64,000 bases of DNA from Candidatus Peregrinibacteria bacterium (GTDB lineage: Bacteria; Patescibacteriota; Gracilibacteria; UBA1369; LOWO2-01-FULL-3): NCBI GenBank assembly GCA_018654255.1, contig JABILX010000002.1, positions 27,315 through 91,314 on the forward strand. The letters run 5' to 3'. How positions within the stretch are numbered: the first letter of the stretch is position 1; the number at the start of each line of letters is the position of its first letter. A model generated the notes under the pieces. That model was not told the DNA's origin. It made no database searches and was given only the letters and a program-made list of their open reading frames with translations. Both the position numbers and the translations under genes were made by a program. This document shows positions 34,084 through 43,022 of the stretch, piece after piece.

Positions 34084-34529
34084 TGATTAAACGCATAACA
34101 ACAATTCTACTAACTCTAATATTAGCAACCCAGCTACTAGCTTTGCCAGTTCACGCAGTCCACACGACAAACACAACAGACACCCACACAGACACATTGA
34201 TAGCTGATGCTAACAGCAACAAACTCATTATCCCAAAACCAGACCCACTCCCAGGAGTAAGCACAGATCAACAAGGAACCCCAGGAGGAGTCAAAAAATG
34301 GTTCACAGAAGTAATACTTCCAAATTGGACAAAGGGAATAGTTGGATTCGTAGCAATGCTATCACTACTAATGCTTGTAATAAGCGGATTTAGATACCTA
34401 ACATCATACGGAAACGAAGAAACAGCTGGAGCCGCAAAAAAGATGGCAATTTATTCTCTCGTAGCGCTATTGCTTACCCTATTCTCATACACAATCGTAT
34501 CAATAATCGTAAACATCGAATTTGCATAA
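34083..34529 (+). CDS. VirB2-like pilin 3
   Basis: 148 residues. Signal peptide (about 1-22, LALPVHA), a short loop, then the helix-loop-helix (IVGFVAMLSLLMLVISGFRYL, YGNEETAGAAKK, ALLLTLFSYTIVSIIV). The GNEE-loop and the spacing to the second helix match pilins 4 and 5. The start overlaps the previous stop (TAATG), so translation is coupled. Confidence 0.75.
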   Translation: MIKRITTILLTLILATQLLALPVHAVHTTNTTDTHTDTLIADANSNKLIIPKPDPLPGVSTDQQGTPGGVKKWFTEVILPNWTKGIVGFVAMLSLLMLVISGFRYLTSYGNEETAGAAKKMAIYSLVALLLTLFSYTIVSIIVNIEFA

Positions 34530-34953
34530 ACAAATCAAAAAATTAGCAGCATTACTACTCCTTGGGATAACACTCTCAATAACAGTAGTAAACACAGCAT
34601 TAGCTATAAACGTAGATGAATGGTTACCATCGTATGATTTAGAAAATAATGATGGATCAACCACCCCAGAATTATCATCACTCACAGAAAAATTAGCTCA
34701 ATACGAAAACCTACCAAAACCAGAATTAAATGACCTATTTATAACAGCAATAAGAACAATCCTATTCCTAGCGGGAGCAATGGTTACAGTAGGAATAATT
34801 GTATCAGGAATATTCTTCCTAACATCAGCAGGAAACGAAGAAGGCCAAACAAAAGCAAAAAAAATCCTAGGTTATCTAGGAATCGGAATCATAATTATTT
34901 CAGTTTCATACGCAATAGTGTCAGGCATACTAGAAATCAACCTGTTTAACTAA
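34522..34953 (+). CDS. VirB2-like pilin 4 (TTG start)
   Basis: 143 residues starting at TTG 34522; no ATG occurs in a suitable place, and the N-terminus MHKQIKKLAALLLLG matches the MKKQIKKFGSIILLA of the next paralog, which supports TTG. Signal peptide, linker, then LAGAMVTVGIIVSGIFFL, the AGNEEGQTKAKK loop, and IGIIIISVSYAIVSGI. The start overlaps the previous gene by 8 bases. Confidence 0.7.
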   Translation: MHKQIKKLAALLLLGITLSITVVNTALAINVDEWLPSYDLENNDGSTTPELSSLTEKLAQYENLPKPELNDLFITAIRTILFLAGAMVTVGIIVSGIFFLTSAGNEEGQTKAKKILGYLGIGIIIISVSYAIVSGILEINLFN

Positions 34954-35375
34954 TGAAAAAACAAATCAAAAAATTCGGATCAATCATATTACTAGCTTTA
35001 ATAGCAAGTTTGATGTTCTCAGGAGTAGCAGACGCAGTTTATCAAATCCCACAAGAGTTCATGCCTGAAAACAATCCTTTGAATATCATCGGAGACAGCA
35101 ACGACAAAGACGCAGGAACATACGTATTCCTTGTAGTACTTCAAATAATTGCAGGCTCACTTCTCTACTTTGCAGCACCACTCGCAGTCTTATCAATCGC
35201 TTTGATAGGATTTGACCTAGCTCTAAACAGCGGAAACCCAGAAAAAGTAGAAACACAGAAAAAACGTCTAACCTGGGTAATACTAGGATTACTAACAATA
35301 ATCCTTTCATACGGACTCGTAAGAATCGCTATAGGATTCCTGGGAGAATTATTCGGTGCAGGGACCGGAGCTTAA
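34953..35375 (+). CDS. VirB2-like pilin 5
   Basis: 140 residues. MKKQIKKFGSIILLALIASLMFSGVADAV signal, then YFAAPLAVLSIALIGFDLAL, loop SGNPEKVETQKKR, and WVILGLLTIILSYGLVRIAI. Last of the five tandem genes; overlaps the stop of pilin 4 (TAATG). Followed 8 bases later by the convergent end of metG. Confidence 0.75.
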   Translation: MKKQIKKFGSIILLALIASLMFSGVADAVYQIPQEFMPENNPLNIIGDSNDKDAGTYVFLVVLQIIAGSLLYFAAPLAVLSIALIGFDLALNSGNPEKVETQKKRLTWVILGLLTIILSYGLVRIAIGFLGELFGAGTGA

Positions 35376-35383
35376 ACAACGAC

Positions 35384-36934
35384 CTAATCCTCCACTTCCA
35401 ATTTCGGAAACAACGGATCCCCTTTCAAAACCTTGGATCCCTCTTTCAAATACCCAAAATGCTCTCCGTACCCACAATCTTTACCAACATCACTTAAACA
35501 ACAAGGCTTCAACCCAATCCTCTCCAAAACCTCAGTAGCTTTGCCAGGAATAATAGGCCACAGCATCAGAGAAACATTACGAACAACCTCAAGAAGGTTA
35601 TAAAGAACAGCTGCCAAAGAATCCATATCTACCTTCGCCAATTCCCACGGCTTCTGATCTTCAACATATTTATTTCCATAATCAAGAAGCTTCAAAACAG
35701 CTTCACAAGAAACTTTGATATTAAAATTATTCATTCCATCCTCGTACTTTTCCCAAAATTTCTCAATCACCTCACGAAGATCATCATTTTTCTCCTTACC
35801 CTTGATCTCCCCATCCAAATACCGATCAACCATCATACAAACACGATTAACCAAATTCCCATAACTATTCGCCAACTCAGAGTTATAAAGATCCTCAAAA
35901 CGACCCTGACTAAAATCCCCATCATCACCAGTCGGAACCTCCCTCATCAGATAATAACGCAATGGATCAACCCCATATTTATCAACATATTCAAGAGGAT
36001 CAACAACATTCCCAGTACTCTTACTCATCTTCTTACCTTCAGAGGTAACAAACCCATGAACATAGATAGCTTTTGGTATTGGCAAATCAGCAGACATCAA
36101 CATTCCAATCCAAATTCCAGCATGAAACCTCAAAATATCCTTTCCAATAACATGAACATCACAAGGCCAAAACAAATTATAAAGATCACCTCCCTTATCC
36201 ACAGCCTCATCTTCACCATAACCAATTCCAGTAATATAATTTGACAACGCATCTCCCCAGACATACATCACCTGAGAGTCGTCACCAGGCACATCAATTC
36301 CCCAAGGCAAAATATCTTTTGGCCTAGAAAAACTAACATCATGAAGCCCATCGCTAACAATATTCAACATCTCATTCTTTCTACTTTCAGGAAGAATCTT
36401 GAGTTCATCTTTTAAAATAGCTTCTTTTATTTGATCTGAATATTTCGATAATTTGAAGAAATAATTTTCCTCTTTAAGCCTCTTTAGCGGCTTATCATGG
36501 TTTGGACACTTCCCATCAATCAAATCCTTTTCAGAGACATAAGCTTCACAACCAGCACAATATAGCCCTTCATAAGATCCCTTATAGATATCCCCCTTGT
36601 CAGCCAAAACCTTCCACAATTTCTGAGCACCTTTTTTGTGATAATCACTAGTCGTCCTGATAAAACCTTCGTTAGTTAAGTCGAGCACGCCTTTAAGCGC
36701 CTCGAATTTCTTAGCATACTTATCCGCGAATTTCTGAGTGTCTTCACCAGCTTCTTTTGCAGTCTCATAAAGCTTCACTCCATGCTCATCCACTCCTGTC
36801 AGATAATACGTCTTGTCCCCTTTCATCATATGGTATCGAGCCAAAGCATCCGCCTGCACAGCCTCCATCGCAAAACCTATATGCGGAGCCGCATTAACGT
36901 AAGGGATCGCTGTTGTTATGTAGAATTTATTCAT
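35384..36934 (-). CDS. metG: Methionyl-tRNA synthetase
   Basis: 516 residues. Class I signature as APHIGFA (HIGH variant, about 15-21) and KMSKS (about 302-306), and one zinc knuckle (YCAGCEAYVSEKDLIDGKCPNHD, about 125-147). Ends after the alpha-helical anticodon domain, with no C-terminal OB-fold EMAP domain, so it is the short MetG form. Follows the pilus operon on the same strand after 187 bases that contain two identical 14-bp palindromes. Confidence 0.95.
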   Translation of the reverse strand: MNKFYITTAIPYVNAAPHIGFAMEAVQADALARYHMMKGDKTYYLTGVDEHGVKLYETAKEAGEDTQKFADKYAKKFEALKGVLDLTNEGFIRTTSDYHKKGAQKLWKVLADKGDIYKGSYEGLYCAGCEAYVSEKDLIDGKCPNHDKPLKRLKEENYFFKLSKYSDQIKEAILKDELKILPESRKNEMLNIVSDGLHDVSFSRPKDILPWGIDVPGDDSQVMYVWGDALSNYITGIGYGEDEAVDKGGDLYNLFWPCDVHVIGKDILRFHAGIWIGMLMSADLPIPKAIYVHGFVTSEGKKMSKSTGNVVDPLEYVDKYGVDPLRYYLMREVPTGDDGDFSQGRFEDLYNSELANSYGNLVNRVCMMVDRYLDGEIKGKEKNDDLREVIEKFWEKYEDGMNNFNIKVSCEAVLKLLDYGNKYVEDQKPWELAKVDMDSLAAVLYNLLEVVRNVSLMLWPIIPGKATEVLERIGLKPCCLSDVGKDCGYGEHFGYLKEGSKVLKGDPLFPKLEVED

Positions 36935-37029
36935 TTGATTTGGTTAAATCTAGATAAGAACTAGAACTAATACTTAAGTTGCTTAAGAAAAGGTTATCGA
37001 AAAAGACCATGCAAGTCCAGCTTTAGAAT

Positions 37030-37089
37030 TTAATCCGGATTAATTTCCTAACCTGTCACCTCTAACCTGTTAATTTTAATCCGGATTAA
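37030..37089. promoter_or_regulatory. Two identical 14-bp palindromes upstream of metG
   Basis: TTAATCCGGATTAA occurs at 37030-37043 and 37076-37089 (46 bases between centres, near 4.4 helical turns). Between them a direct repeat CTAACCTGT occurs twice. They lie 95-155 bases upstream of metG, in the gap after the pilus operon. Likely operator sites for an unknown dimeric regulator. Confidence 0.6.
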
Positions 37090-37121
37090 ACCGGCACAAA
37101 TCACCACCTCCACACACTTTC

Positions 37122-38297
37122 CTAGTCCATGTGATACAAAGCAAAATTGAAAACAGGCAAAACAGAATCTCTTTTCTTCAAAACATTCAAACGAATCATA
37201 CTGTCACCACTTTCTCCGACAGAGGTAATGTCCGCAAACTCACGCACAACTTGATCCTCAGATCCAAGCTGCACTCGATAATACAATTTCGACAACAAAG
37301 CTTTCTCGTCATTGTCATATCCCCTCTTGAAAACAAGAGGATTCATAAGATTTGTAAGACTTAAATAATTGTAATTATGCTTATTCAAAAACTCAGAGAT
37401 CTTGTAGCAATGAGAGACCTCAGCACTTTGCCCAAATTCATAACTATAATGCTCTCTCGCTTCAGTCGGCAGACACGTCCCCGCATAAACATCCTGGACC
37501 AAGTCTCCACCATCAGTGCCAATCGAATGAATCTCTTCAAAAACGGTATGACTTTGATTCGCATAAGTAGCACACTCAATCCCCTCAGGAACATCAAACT
37601 CATTACAATCGTGCGATCCAAACCAAGAAGGAATCATCGCATTAGTCTGCATTTCATCATCACCAGAAACCAAAAACGAAACTGCAGTCAGATCATTAAT
37701 AGATTCCGTTCCCCCACTATTAACTCCAGTAGTTAACCCATAGATCTTCCATCTCAAAACATCCCAGCCAGTCAAAAACGAAGGATCAATATCCACAGAC
37801 AAATCATCCCGATCAAACCCAGCATAAAACTGAACCAAAAACTTCTCAACACCATGCAAAACTCCATCATCCCCAACAGTATACAAAGGAATCGTAACTG
37901 ATTTATTCAAATCCATAACACCATAATAAACCGTCAAAGGCGCATCAGTTGCATCAAACTTCTCATCATCCAAATATGGGTATTCATTCGCCAAGTTCTT
38001 TATCGTCCAATCAAATCCCTCATCAACCTCTCCAAGAAGACCTACCCTCTCAAACCCAGGCAGATTCTCTTCCAGTTGCAACAAAGCCAACTCAATACCA
38101 GCCTCAGCTGAATAATAAGCTTTACCAGAATCCAGAACCAAACGAGTCGCACCCATCTCCCGAACAACCAAAGCAGAAACTCCAAGAGAAACAGATGTCA
38201 AAATTCCCATCACAAGCAACGCCACCAAAAGGGCAGTACCTTTAGGGGCACTTTTTTTGCCTAACAATTTTCTAATTGTAGCAAAACTCTTCTTCAT
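37122..38297 (-). CDS. PilX-like pilus assembly/prepilin protein
   Basis: 391 residues. N-terminus KKSAPKGTALLVALLVMGILTSVSLGVSALVVREMG has the PilX/GspK-type hydrophobic segment, then DSGKAYYSAEAGIELALLQLEENL, a classic minor-pilin helix. A large C-terminal globular domain with cysteines follows. Last of seven genes in a pilus operon; its stop (TAG) is the end of the transcript. The mature C-terminal domain has no family I can name. Confidence 0.75.
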   Translation of the reverse strand: MKKSFATIRKLLGKKSAPKGTALLVALLVMGILTSVSLGVSALVVREMGATRLVLDSGKAYYSAEAGIELALLQLEENLPGFERVGLLGEVDEGFDWTIKNLANEYPYLDDEKFDATDAPLTVYYGVMDLNKSVTIPLYTVGDDGVLHGVEKFLVQFYAGFDRDDLSVDIDPSFLTGWDVLRWKIYGLTTGVNSGGTESINDLTAVSFLVSGDDEMQTNAMIPSWFGSHDCNEFDVPEGIECATYANQSHTVFEEIHSIGTDGGDLVQDVYAGTCLPTEAREHYSYEFGQSAEVSHCYKISEFLNKHNYNYLSLTNLMNPLVFKRGYDNDEKALLSKLYYRVQLGSEDQVVREFADITSVGESGDSMIRLNVLKKRDSVLPVFNFALYHMD

Positions 38298-38301
38298 AAT
38301 T

Positions 38302-38931
38302 TTAATTATAAGTTCTTAATGATATCGATGTTTGCAGGTCATAACTCATCGCATCGGAACCCGCAACAGCACCCACGCCCGAAGCACCAGCGCCATCTCT
38401 CTCAAAAGTCGCAACAAAAGTCACCTTCGGCTGAAACATTGAAGAAACCTCAACCCCATCCAAAGAATAAGGATTCTCTTTCGGCCACACATAATAATCA
38501 AAATGCGCGACATTAACTGCATCCGAATGCAATTTTTCCTCGCTCAATTTCACATAATCATCCTTCACCAAACCTTCAACCTTTTTCTTCTCATACTCAC
38601 TCAAATAAATAGAGTCGTCTTTATATGTAAACGCCACTTTTCGCGTACCATCAGGTGAACAAAACTCAATAACATCACCAAAATCAAATCCATACAAATT
38701 ACAATCTCCCAACCCATCAGAAGCACCAGCGTACAAAGTCCCCTTCCTAGATTCTTGCAACAAGACGTCAAAAACAGACCTCGCTTCAGCATACAAATCC
38801 CTATCATCATCGGTAGCTCTCATAGATCTCACAATCCCCATATAAGAGGTTATCAAAACACCCGTAAACATGACAAACACCGCCATAGCGACAAGCATTT
38901 CAACCAGTGAAAATCCTTTTTTATTTAGCAT
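38302..38931 (-). CDS. Prepilin-type N-methylation protein (PilW/PulJ-like)
   Basis: 209 residues with a type III signal peptide KKGFSLVEMLVAMAVFVMFTGVLITSYMGIV (about 4-34; cleavage G/F with Glu at +5). After it comes a helix with AEARSVFDVLLQESRKG, the PulJ/PilW layout of a minor pilin. Overlaps the upstream prepilin gene by 11 bases and is 4 bases before the PilX-like gene. Confidence 0.8.
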   Translation of the reverse strand: MLNKKGFSLVEMLVAMAVFVMFTGVLITSYMGIVRSMRATDDDRDLYAEARSVFDVLLQESRKGTLYAGASDGLGDCNLYGFDFGDVIEFCSPDGTRKVAFTYKDDSIYLSEYEKKKVEGLVKDDYVKLSEEKLHSDAVNVAHFDYYVWPKENPYSLDGVEVSSMFQPKVTFVATFERDGAGASGVGAVAGSDAMSYDLQTSISLRTYN

Positions 38932-39544
38932 ACCAATCAGTTAATACTGTAGATAACATTACTTTTCTATCTCGACCGTTCTCTTCCCATTCCGTATAAC
39001 AAGTGACCTCAACAGCCTTCCCCTCAAACCCAGAATCTTCATAAGGCTTAACCTCGCAATATCTATAAAAATCAGTCGAAACAGCAGTCGAAATATCTTT
39101 GTTGAATGAAACACGCGCATCAGCCCCACGAACATCAAAAACAGGCGTAATCACCCAAGGAGAAGACGCAGACAAATCACTCCCAGAAACCGCAGCAAAC
39201 GCCGAAGGCCCAGGATTAACAGACACAGCATAATAGTAATCACCATACCCGGTGTCGTTACACCCATCCACAAAACTCCCATCCTTCCCAAACAAATTCA
39301 CGCCTTCCTGCCCACAAAAAGAGATGTTATGCATAAAATGCGTATCCCTCATATTCCGAAAAGCCTCAACGGCTTCAACAGTATAATAATAAGCCTGAAG
39401 TGAACTCATATTCGCAGCATTAGACTTGACCATAGAAACAAGAAGATTACTCGCAGAAACAATCGCCGTTGCGAGCACAAGCACCCCAACCAAAACTTCA
39501 GTCAGAGTAAAACCTTTCTTATTATTTAATATTTTTGTCGACAT
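38921..39544 (-). CDS. Prepilin-type protein (PilV-like)
   Basis: 207 residues. Type III signal peptide NKKGFTLTEVLVGVLVLATAIVSASNLLVSM (about 8-38), then AYYYTVEAVEAFRNMRD and a beta-rich C-terminal part with cysteines (CGQEGVN, DGCND, CEVKPYED, CYTEW). Overlaps neighbours by 23 and 11 bases, so translation is coupled. Confidence 0.8.
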   Translation of the reverse strand: MSTKILNNKKGFTLTEVLVGVLVLATAIVSASNLLVSMVKSNAANMSSLQAYYYTVEAVEAFRNMRDTHFMHNISFCGQEGVNLFGKDGSFVDGCNDTGYGDYYYAVSVNPGPSAFAAVSGSDLSASSPWVITPVFDVRGADARVSFNKDISTAVSTDFYRYCEVKPYEDSGFEGKAVEVTCYTEWEENGRDRKVMLSTVLTDWYAK

Positions 39545-40091
39545 TAGCCACGCCAGTTATTAGATCTATTTTTATCAATCTTGCATGTTTTTCTGCTTCA
39601 CCATACTGGAGCAACACTTCCAATTCAGAAGCTCCATCACACCCCATAGTCACCAAATTTCCGTCAGGAGGAGCAAACATAACTCCACATTCAGCAATCT
39701 CACGACCGCCTTCATAAAGCCCCCTCACAGAGACCAAATCATCCATATCAAACTCAAAAAACTGCATTTCTCCACCACACCCAGAACTAGTCCAACCACC
39801 ATCAGCCCAACTCTTCTTTCCCTCATATGGCAAATTGAATTTCTGGATCTGTCCTCCAACCAAACCCGTAAACATAAGTCCTTTACAATGAGAACCTTCA
39901 GAAACATCCTCTCCAAACTTGACCCCATCTCGAAGCTCGTGAAGCTGAGAAATAACATTTTCAGCAGCAATATCAATAAGTGAAGCTTTTCGATAATGAG
40001 TATAAGAAGTCACGGCCATAATAGACAAAATTCCAACAACCCCAACAACCATCAAAACCTCCGCCAAAGTAAATCCTGATCTTTTCAACAT
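39522..40091 (-). CDS. Prepilin-type protein (GspH/PilE-like)
   Basis: 189 residues. MLKRSGFTLAEVLMVVGVVGILSIMAVTSYTHYRKASLIDIAAENVISQLHELRDG is a canonical type III signal peptide and N-terminal helix. The globular domain holds CGGEMQFFEFD, ECGVMF and MGCDGAS. Possibly the major pilin or the GspH-like initiator. Overlaps the next prepilin by 23 bases. Confidence 0.8.
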   Translation of the reverse strand: MLKRSGFTLAEVLMVVGVVGILSIMAVTSYTHYRKASLIDIAAENVISQLHELRDGVKFGEDVSEGSHCKGLMFTGLVGGQIQKFNLPYEGKKSWADGGWTSSGCGGEMQFFEFDMDDLVSVRGLYEGGREIAECGVMFAPPDGNLVTMGCDGASELEVLLQYGEAEKHARLIKIDLITGVANVDKNIK

Positions 40092-40102
40092 AACTTTGAG
40101 GG

Positions 40103-41329
40103 TTAAGAAACAACTGAACTCAAATCGAAAATTGGAGCCATCACTGCAATCGCAAGAATCGCCACAAATAACCCAACAAACAGAATCAATACAGGTTCAA
40201 ATACAGAAGTTAATCTTTTCAAACTATGATCAATTTCCATTTGATACTGTTCAGAAACCTTTTCAGCAACACTTCCAAGCGCTGCAGATTTTTCCCCAAC
40301 TCGAAGCATTTCAATCACCTCAGGAGGAAACAAAAACTGCGCACTCGAGGCACTGTCAGAGATCTTTCCACCATCATTCACAGTCTGAATAATATCTTTT
40401 ATCTTCAACTTAAACATTCTATTTGGAATCGCATTTCGCGTAGTCTTCAACGCTTTTATCACAGGTAACCCCGACTCAATCAAAACACCAATCAATGCAA
40501 CAAATTGCAGAACGTAAACCCTTCGGAGTAGAACTCCAAGAACAGGAATTTTTAATTTTATATAATCCCACCATTTCGCTCCATAAGGAGTAACTATCGC
40601 AAGTTTGAACGCCCCATAAACGAGGATCAATCCAATAAGCATAGCCCACCAATATCCGGTAACAATCTCATGAGAATGAACCAAAAGTCGAGTCACAAAT
40701 GGCAAATCGCCAAACTCAACTCCTCCTTCATTCAAAAGATTAAGCAACGTAGGAAACACCCAAACAAGCATCGCAACCGCAACAAAAACCAAAGTAAAAA
40801 GAACTGCCAAAGGATAGAAAGCAGCACTCCAAAGCTTCATTTTAAGCTCATGAACACGCCCAACCTGACTAGACAATTTGAAAAGCATTTCTTTCAATTT
40901 ACCAACCTGCTCACCAGATTTAACGACCCCAATTTCAACCTCAGTAAACACATCAGGAAATCTAGACATCGAATCACTCAAACTCATTCCCCTTTCACTA
41001 TTGTAAGCCACAGTATTCAAAACCCGTGAGAACCTCTCGTTCTCAGTTCTAGAACCATAAGCCTTAATAGCCTTTACAACAGGGATCCCCGCATCAACCA
41101 TCACCGCAATCATATGAAAGAAATACGACTTCTCTCCAATTTTCACTCCGGAATGATCAACGAAAAAATCATTTATCCTCACAGTCAAAGGAGCCCCTTT
41201 GTTATCATAAACTCCATAGATAATCTCTTTGTTTCGAATCTTACCACTTCTGGCAATCTTCTTTAGAAAAAAATCTATTTTTCGAGCCGGCTTTCCAACA
41301 ACCTTTTTTTGTTTATCTTTTTCTGCCAT
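40103..41329 (-). CDS. pilC: Type IV pilus inner membrane platform protein
   Basis: 408 residues of the GspF/PilC family: two repeated cytoplasmic domains (FFHMIAVMVDAGIPVVKAIKAYG and FVALIGVLIESGLPVIKALKTTR) and three membrane helices (for example FYPLAVLFTLVFVAVAMLVWVFPTLL, and the C-terminal VLILFVGLFVAILAIAVMAPIFDL). Anchors the pilus motor in the inner membrane. The gene lies between the PilO-like and prepilin genes, as expected. Confidence 0.9.
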   Translation of the reverse strand: MAEKDKQKKVVGKPARKIDFFLKKIARSGKIRNKEIIYGVYDNKGAPLTVRINDFFVDHSGVKIGEKSYFFHMIAVMVDAGIPVVKAIKAYGSRTENERFSRVLNTVAYNSERGMSLSDSMSRFPDVFTEVEIGVVKSGEQVGKLKEMLFKLSSQVGRVHELKMKLWSAAFYPLAVLFTLVFVAVAMLVWVFPTLLNLLNEGGVEFGDLPFVTRLLVHSHEIVTGYWWAMLIGLILVYGAFKLAIVTPYGAKWWDYIKLKIPVLGVLLRRVYVLQFVALIGVLIESGLPVIKALKTTRNAIPNRMFKLKIKDIIQTVNDGGKISDSASSAQFLFPPEVIEMLRVGEKSAALGSVAEKVSEQYQMEIDHSLKRLTSVFEPVLILFVGLFVAILAIAVMAPIFDLSSVVS

Positions 41330-41340
41330 TTAATTTTTTA

Positions 41341-41934
41341 TTACTCCTGATAAAATGCATCCATAGATAGCGAGAACGTCACTCTCTTCACATCAAATCC
41401 ATCAAATTGATTGACCTGTACATTGATCGAAGTAACCTTGAAAAGTCTCGCATTTTGTTCAATTCCTTCAAGAAAATTCATCAAATCAACATAATCACCT
41501 TCAAAACTCGCATTGATTTTCAATGCGCCAACATTGTCCTTGAACCCTTCAGAAAGACCAAAACTCACAGATCGAAGTTTGATATCATTCCCTTCTGCAA
41601 TCATAATAAGATCTTCAATAACAGTGTCTTGCTCAACCCCAACCGGTACAGAATTCAACAATGAAAGTCTCTGCACATCAGTTGTTATATTCATATTAGT
41701 CTCAGCTTCTTTATAAGTATCAATCCGACCCTCCAACTCATCGATAACTTCTTCTTTCTCGATAACACTAGCCTTCATATCGCTATAATCACCCAAAACA
41801 GGGCTCAAAAAGAAAGCGTAAAAACTAACAGACGCAAGAAGCAGAACAAGCCCAACCACTGACAAAACTTTCTTTGTCGCAGAAGATTCTTGATAATCAA
41901 CTTCTCGTATCTCAGGCTCTATATTTTCATTCAT
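41341..41934 (-). CDS. PilO-like pilus alignment protein 1
   Basis: 197 residues: a short cytoplasmic N-terminus, one membrane helix (VLSVVGLVLLLASVSFYAFFLSPVL), a coiled coil (about 50-85, with VIEKEEVIDELEGRIDTYKEAE), then a ferredoxin-like domain (TVIEDLIMIAEGNDIKLRSVSFG, LKINASFEGDYVDLMNFLEGIEQ). This is the PilO layout. Part of the inner alignment complex of type IV pili. Sequence from 41341 to 42591 contains two such genes in a row. Confidence 0.8.
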   Translation of the reverse strand: MNENIEPEIREVDYQESSATKKVLSVVGLVLLLASVSFYAFFLSPVLGDYSDMKASVIEKEEVIDELEGRIDTYKEAETNMNITTDVQRLSLLNSVPVGVEQDTVIEDLIMIAEGNDIKLRSVSFGLSEGFKDNVGALKINASFEGDYVDLMNFLEGIEQNARLFKVTSINVQVNQFDGFDVKRVTFSLSMDAFYQE

Positions 41935-41949
41935 ATTAATAAGTTAATT

Positions 41950-42591
41950 TTAATTTACAGGTTTAAAACTAGGCTTAAAACTAGGCGCAGCCGGAACTCC
42001 TACATACTCAGGCACCTCAACATCAGGCATAGGCATCAGATTCTCCAAATCAACCGGAGCCTCTTCACCTCCAGGCACATATTCAACATTCAAATTGAAA
42101 GTCAAAATCACACTCCCATCTTCAGTGAACCCAGGAGAAATTGCAGGAACAAACACGTTCTTGAACTTAGGATTTTCTCCAAAAGAACGAATCAATTCAG
42201 CTACATCATAATATGGAGACAAACTTCCAGAATTCGTCCTAACAGATATAGAAAGTCTATTTCCCTGAGAACCAGAATATGAAGTGAAATCAACAACTGG
42301 CTTCCTTGTAATCTTGTTTTTTGGAGCAACATCTAAAATCTCAGAAATAACATCCGACCACTCAACCATATCTCCCCCCAAGAAATCGAGTGTTTCCTTG
42401 GCAGAAAGAGCAGCTTCGATATTTCCTCCTTCATATTGGACAATATCACTCTCCAAACTAGCGATCTTTAAATCGTATTTCTTCATATTCTCGTCCACTC
42501 TCTCCTTTGAAACATAAGTATATCCATATGTTCCACCAGCCAACAATGTGGCGATGACCCCAAGGACAAATAAAAATGATAGTCTATTCAT
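41950..42591 (-). CDS. PilO/PilN-like pilus alignment protein 2
   Basis: 213 residues, first gene of the pilus operon. Membrane helix at the N-terminus (RLSFLFVLGVIATLLAGGTYGYTYV), coiled coil (ERVDENMKKYDLKIASLESDIVQYEGGNIEAAL), then a periplasmic domain with a Pro-rich tail (about 185-213). Its layout is like PilN or PilO; sequence alone does not decide. No PilM, PilB or PilD gene is in this window. Promoter at 42628-42656. Confidence 0.7.
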   Translation of the reverse strand: MNRLSFLFVLGVIATLLAGGTYGYTYVSKERVDENMKKYDLKIASLESDIVQYEGGNIEAALSAKETLDFLGGDMVEWSDVISEILDVAPKNKITRKPVVDFTSYSGSQGNRLSISVRTNSGSLSPYYDVAELIRSFGENPKFKNVFVPAISPGFTEDGSVILTFNLNVEYVPGGEEAPVDLENLMPMPDVEVPEYVGVPAAPSFKPSFKPVN

Positions 42592-42627
42592 GCTTTTGTG
42601 TTTATTTTTTTTAATATTGATCCTATT

Positions 42628-42656
42628 ATTATACCAAATTTAACCAAGAAGGTCAA
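42628..42656 (-). promoter_or_regulatory. Promoter of the type IV pilus operon
   Basis: Minus strand: TTGACC (42651-42656), 17-base spacer with TGG extension, TATAAT (42628-42633). Leader of about 30 bases to ATG 42591. Confidence 0.7.
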
Positions 42657-42674
42657 AGCCCTTACCCCCCAATA

Positions 42675-43022
42675 ATGAGCCAATCTAGATTAAACTTCAT
42701 ATCTGTTAATGAGAAATTCACCTGCCTGAATTGTGGCCACAAAAACCCAAAGGCAAACAAAACCTGCAGAAATCACTGCAGGAACTGCTTATACAGTCTT
42801 CACGTAGACAAAGACATCCCAGGAGACAGATTCTCAACCTGTAAAAACCTGATGAAACCCCATTCAATCGATCAAAAAGCAAAAAAAGGCTTTATTGTCT
42901 TTCATAAATGCTTAAAATGCGGCAAGATTATACCGAACAAGGTAGCTGACGACGATAATCAAGATATAATTATTCAAGTATGCCAAGAAACAGACACAAG
43001 TCACCAAAAGAGAAAGCTCTAA
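42675..43022 (+). CDS. RNHCP-domain zinc protein
   Basis: 115 residues. CLNCGHKNPKANKTCRNHCRNCLYSLHVDKDIPGDRFSTC is the diagnostic RNHCP signature, followed by KCLKCGKIIPNKVADDD. The cysteine and histidine pairs would hold zinc. Function of the family unknown. Divergent from the pilus operon, and its end overlaps the start of tilS by 43 bases. Confidence 0.85.
   Translation: MSQSRLNFISVNEKFTCLNCGHKNPKANKTCRNHCRNCLYSLHVDKDIPGDRFSTCKNLMKPHSIDQKAKKGFIVFHKCLKCGKIIPNKVADDDNQDIIIQVCQETDTSHQKRKL

Noticed and set aside
36935..37121. T-box or SAM riboswitch upstream of metG
   Set aside because: No conserved T-box or SAM-box segment was recognised; the region holds palindromes instead.
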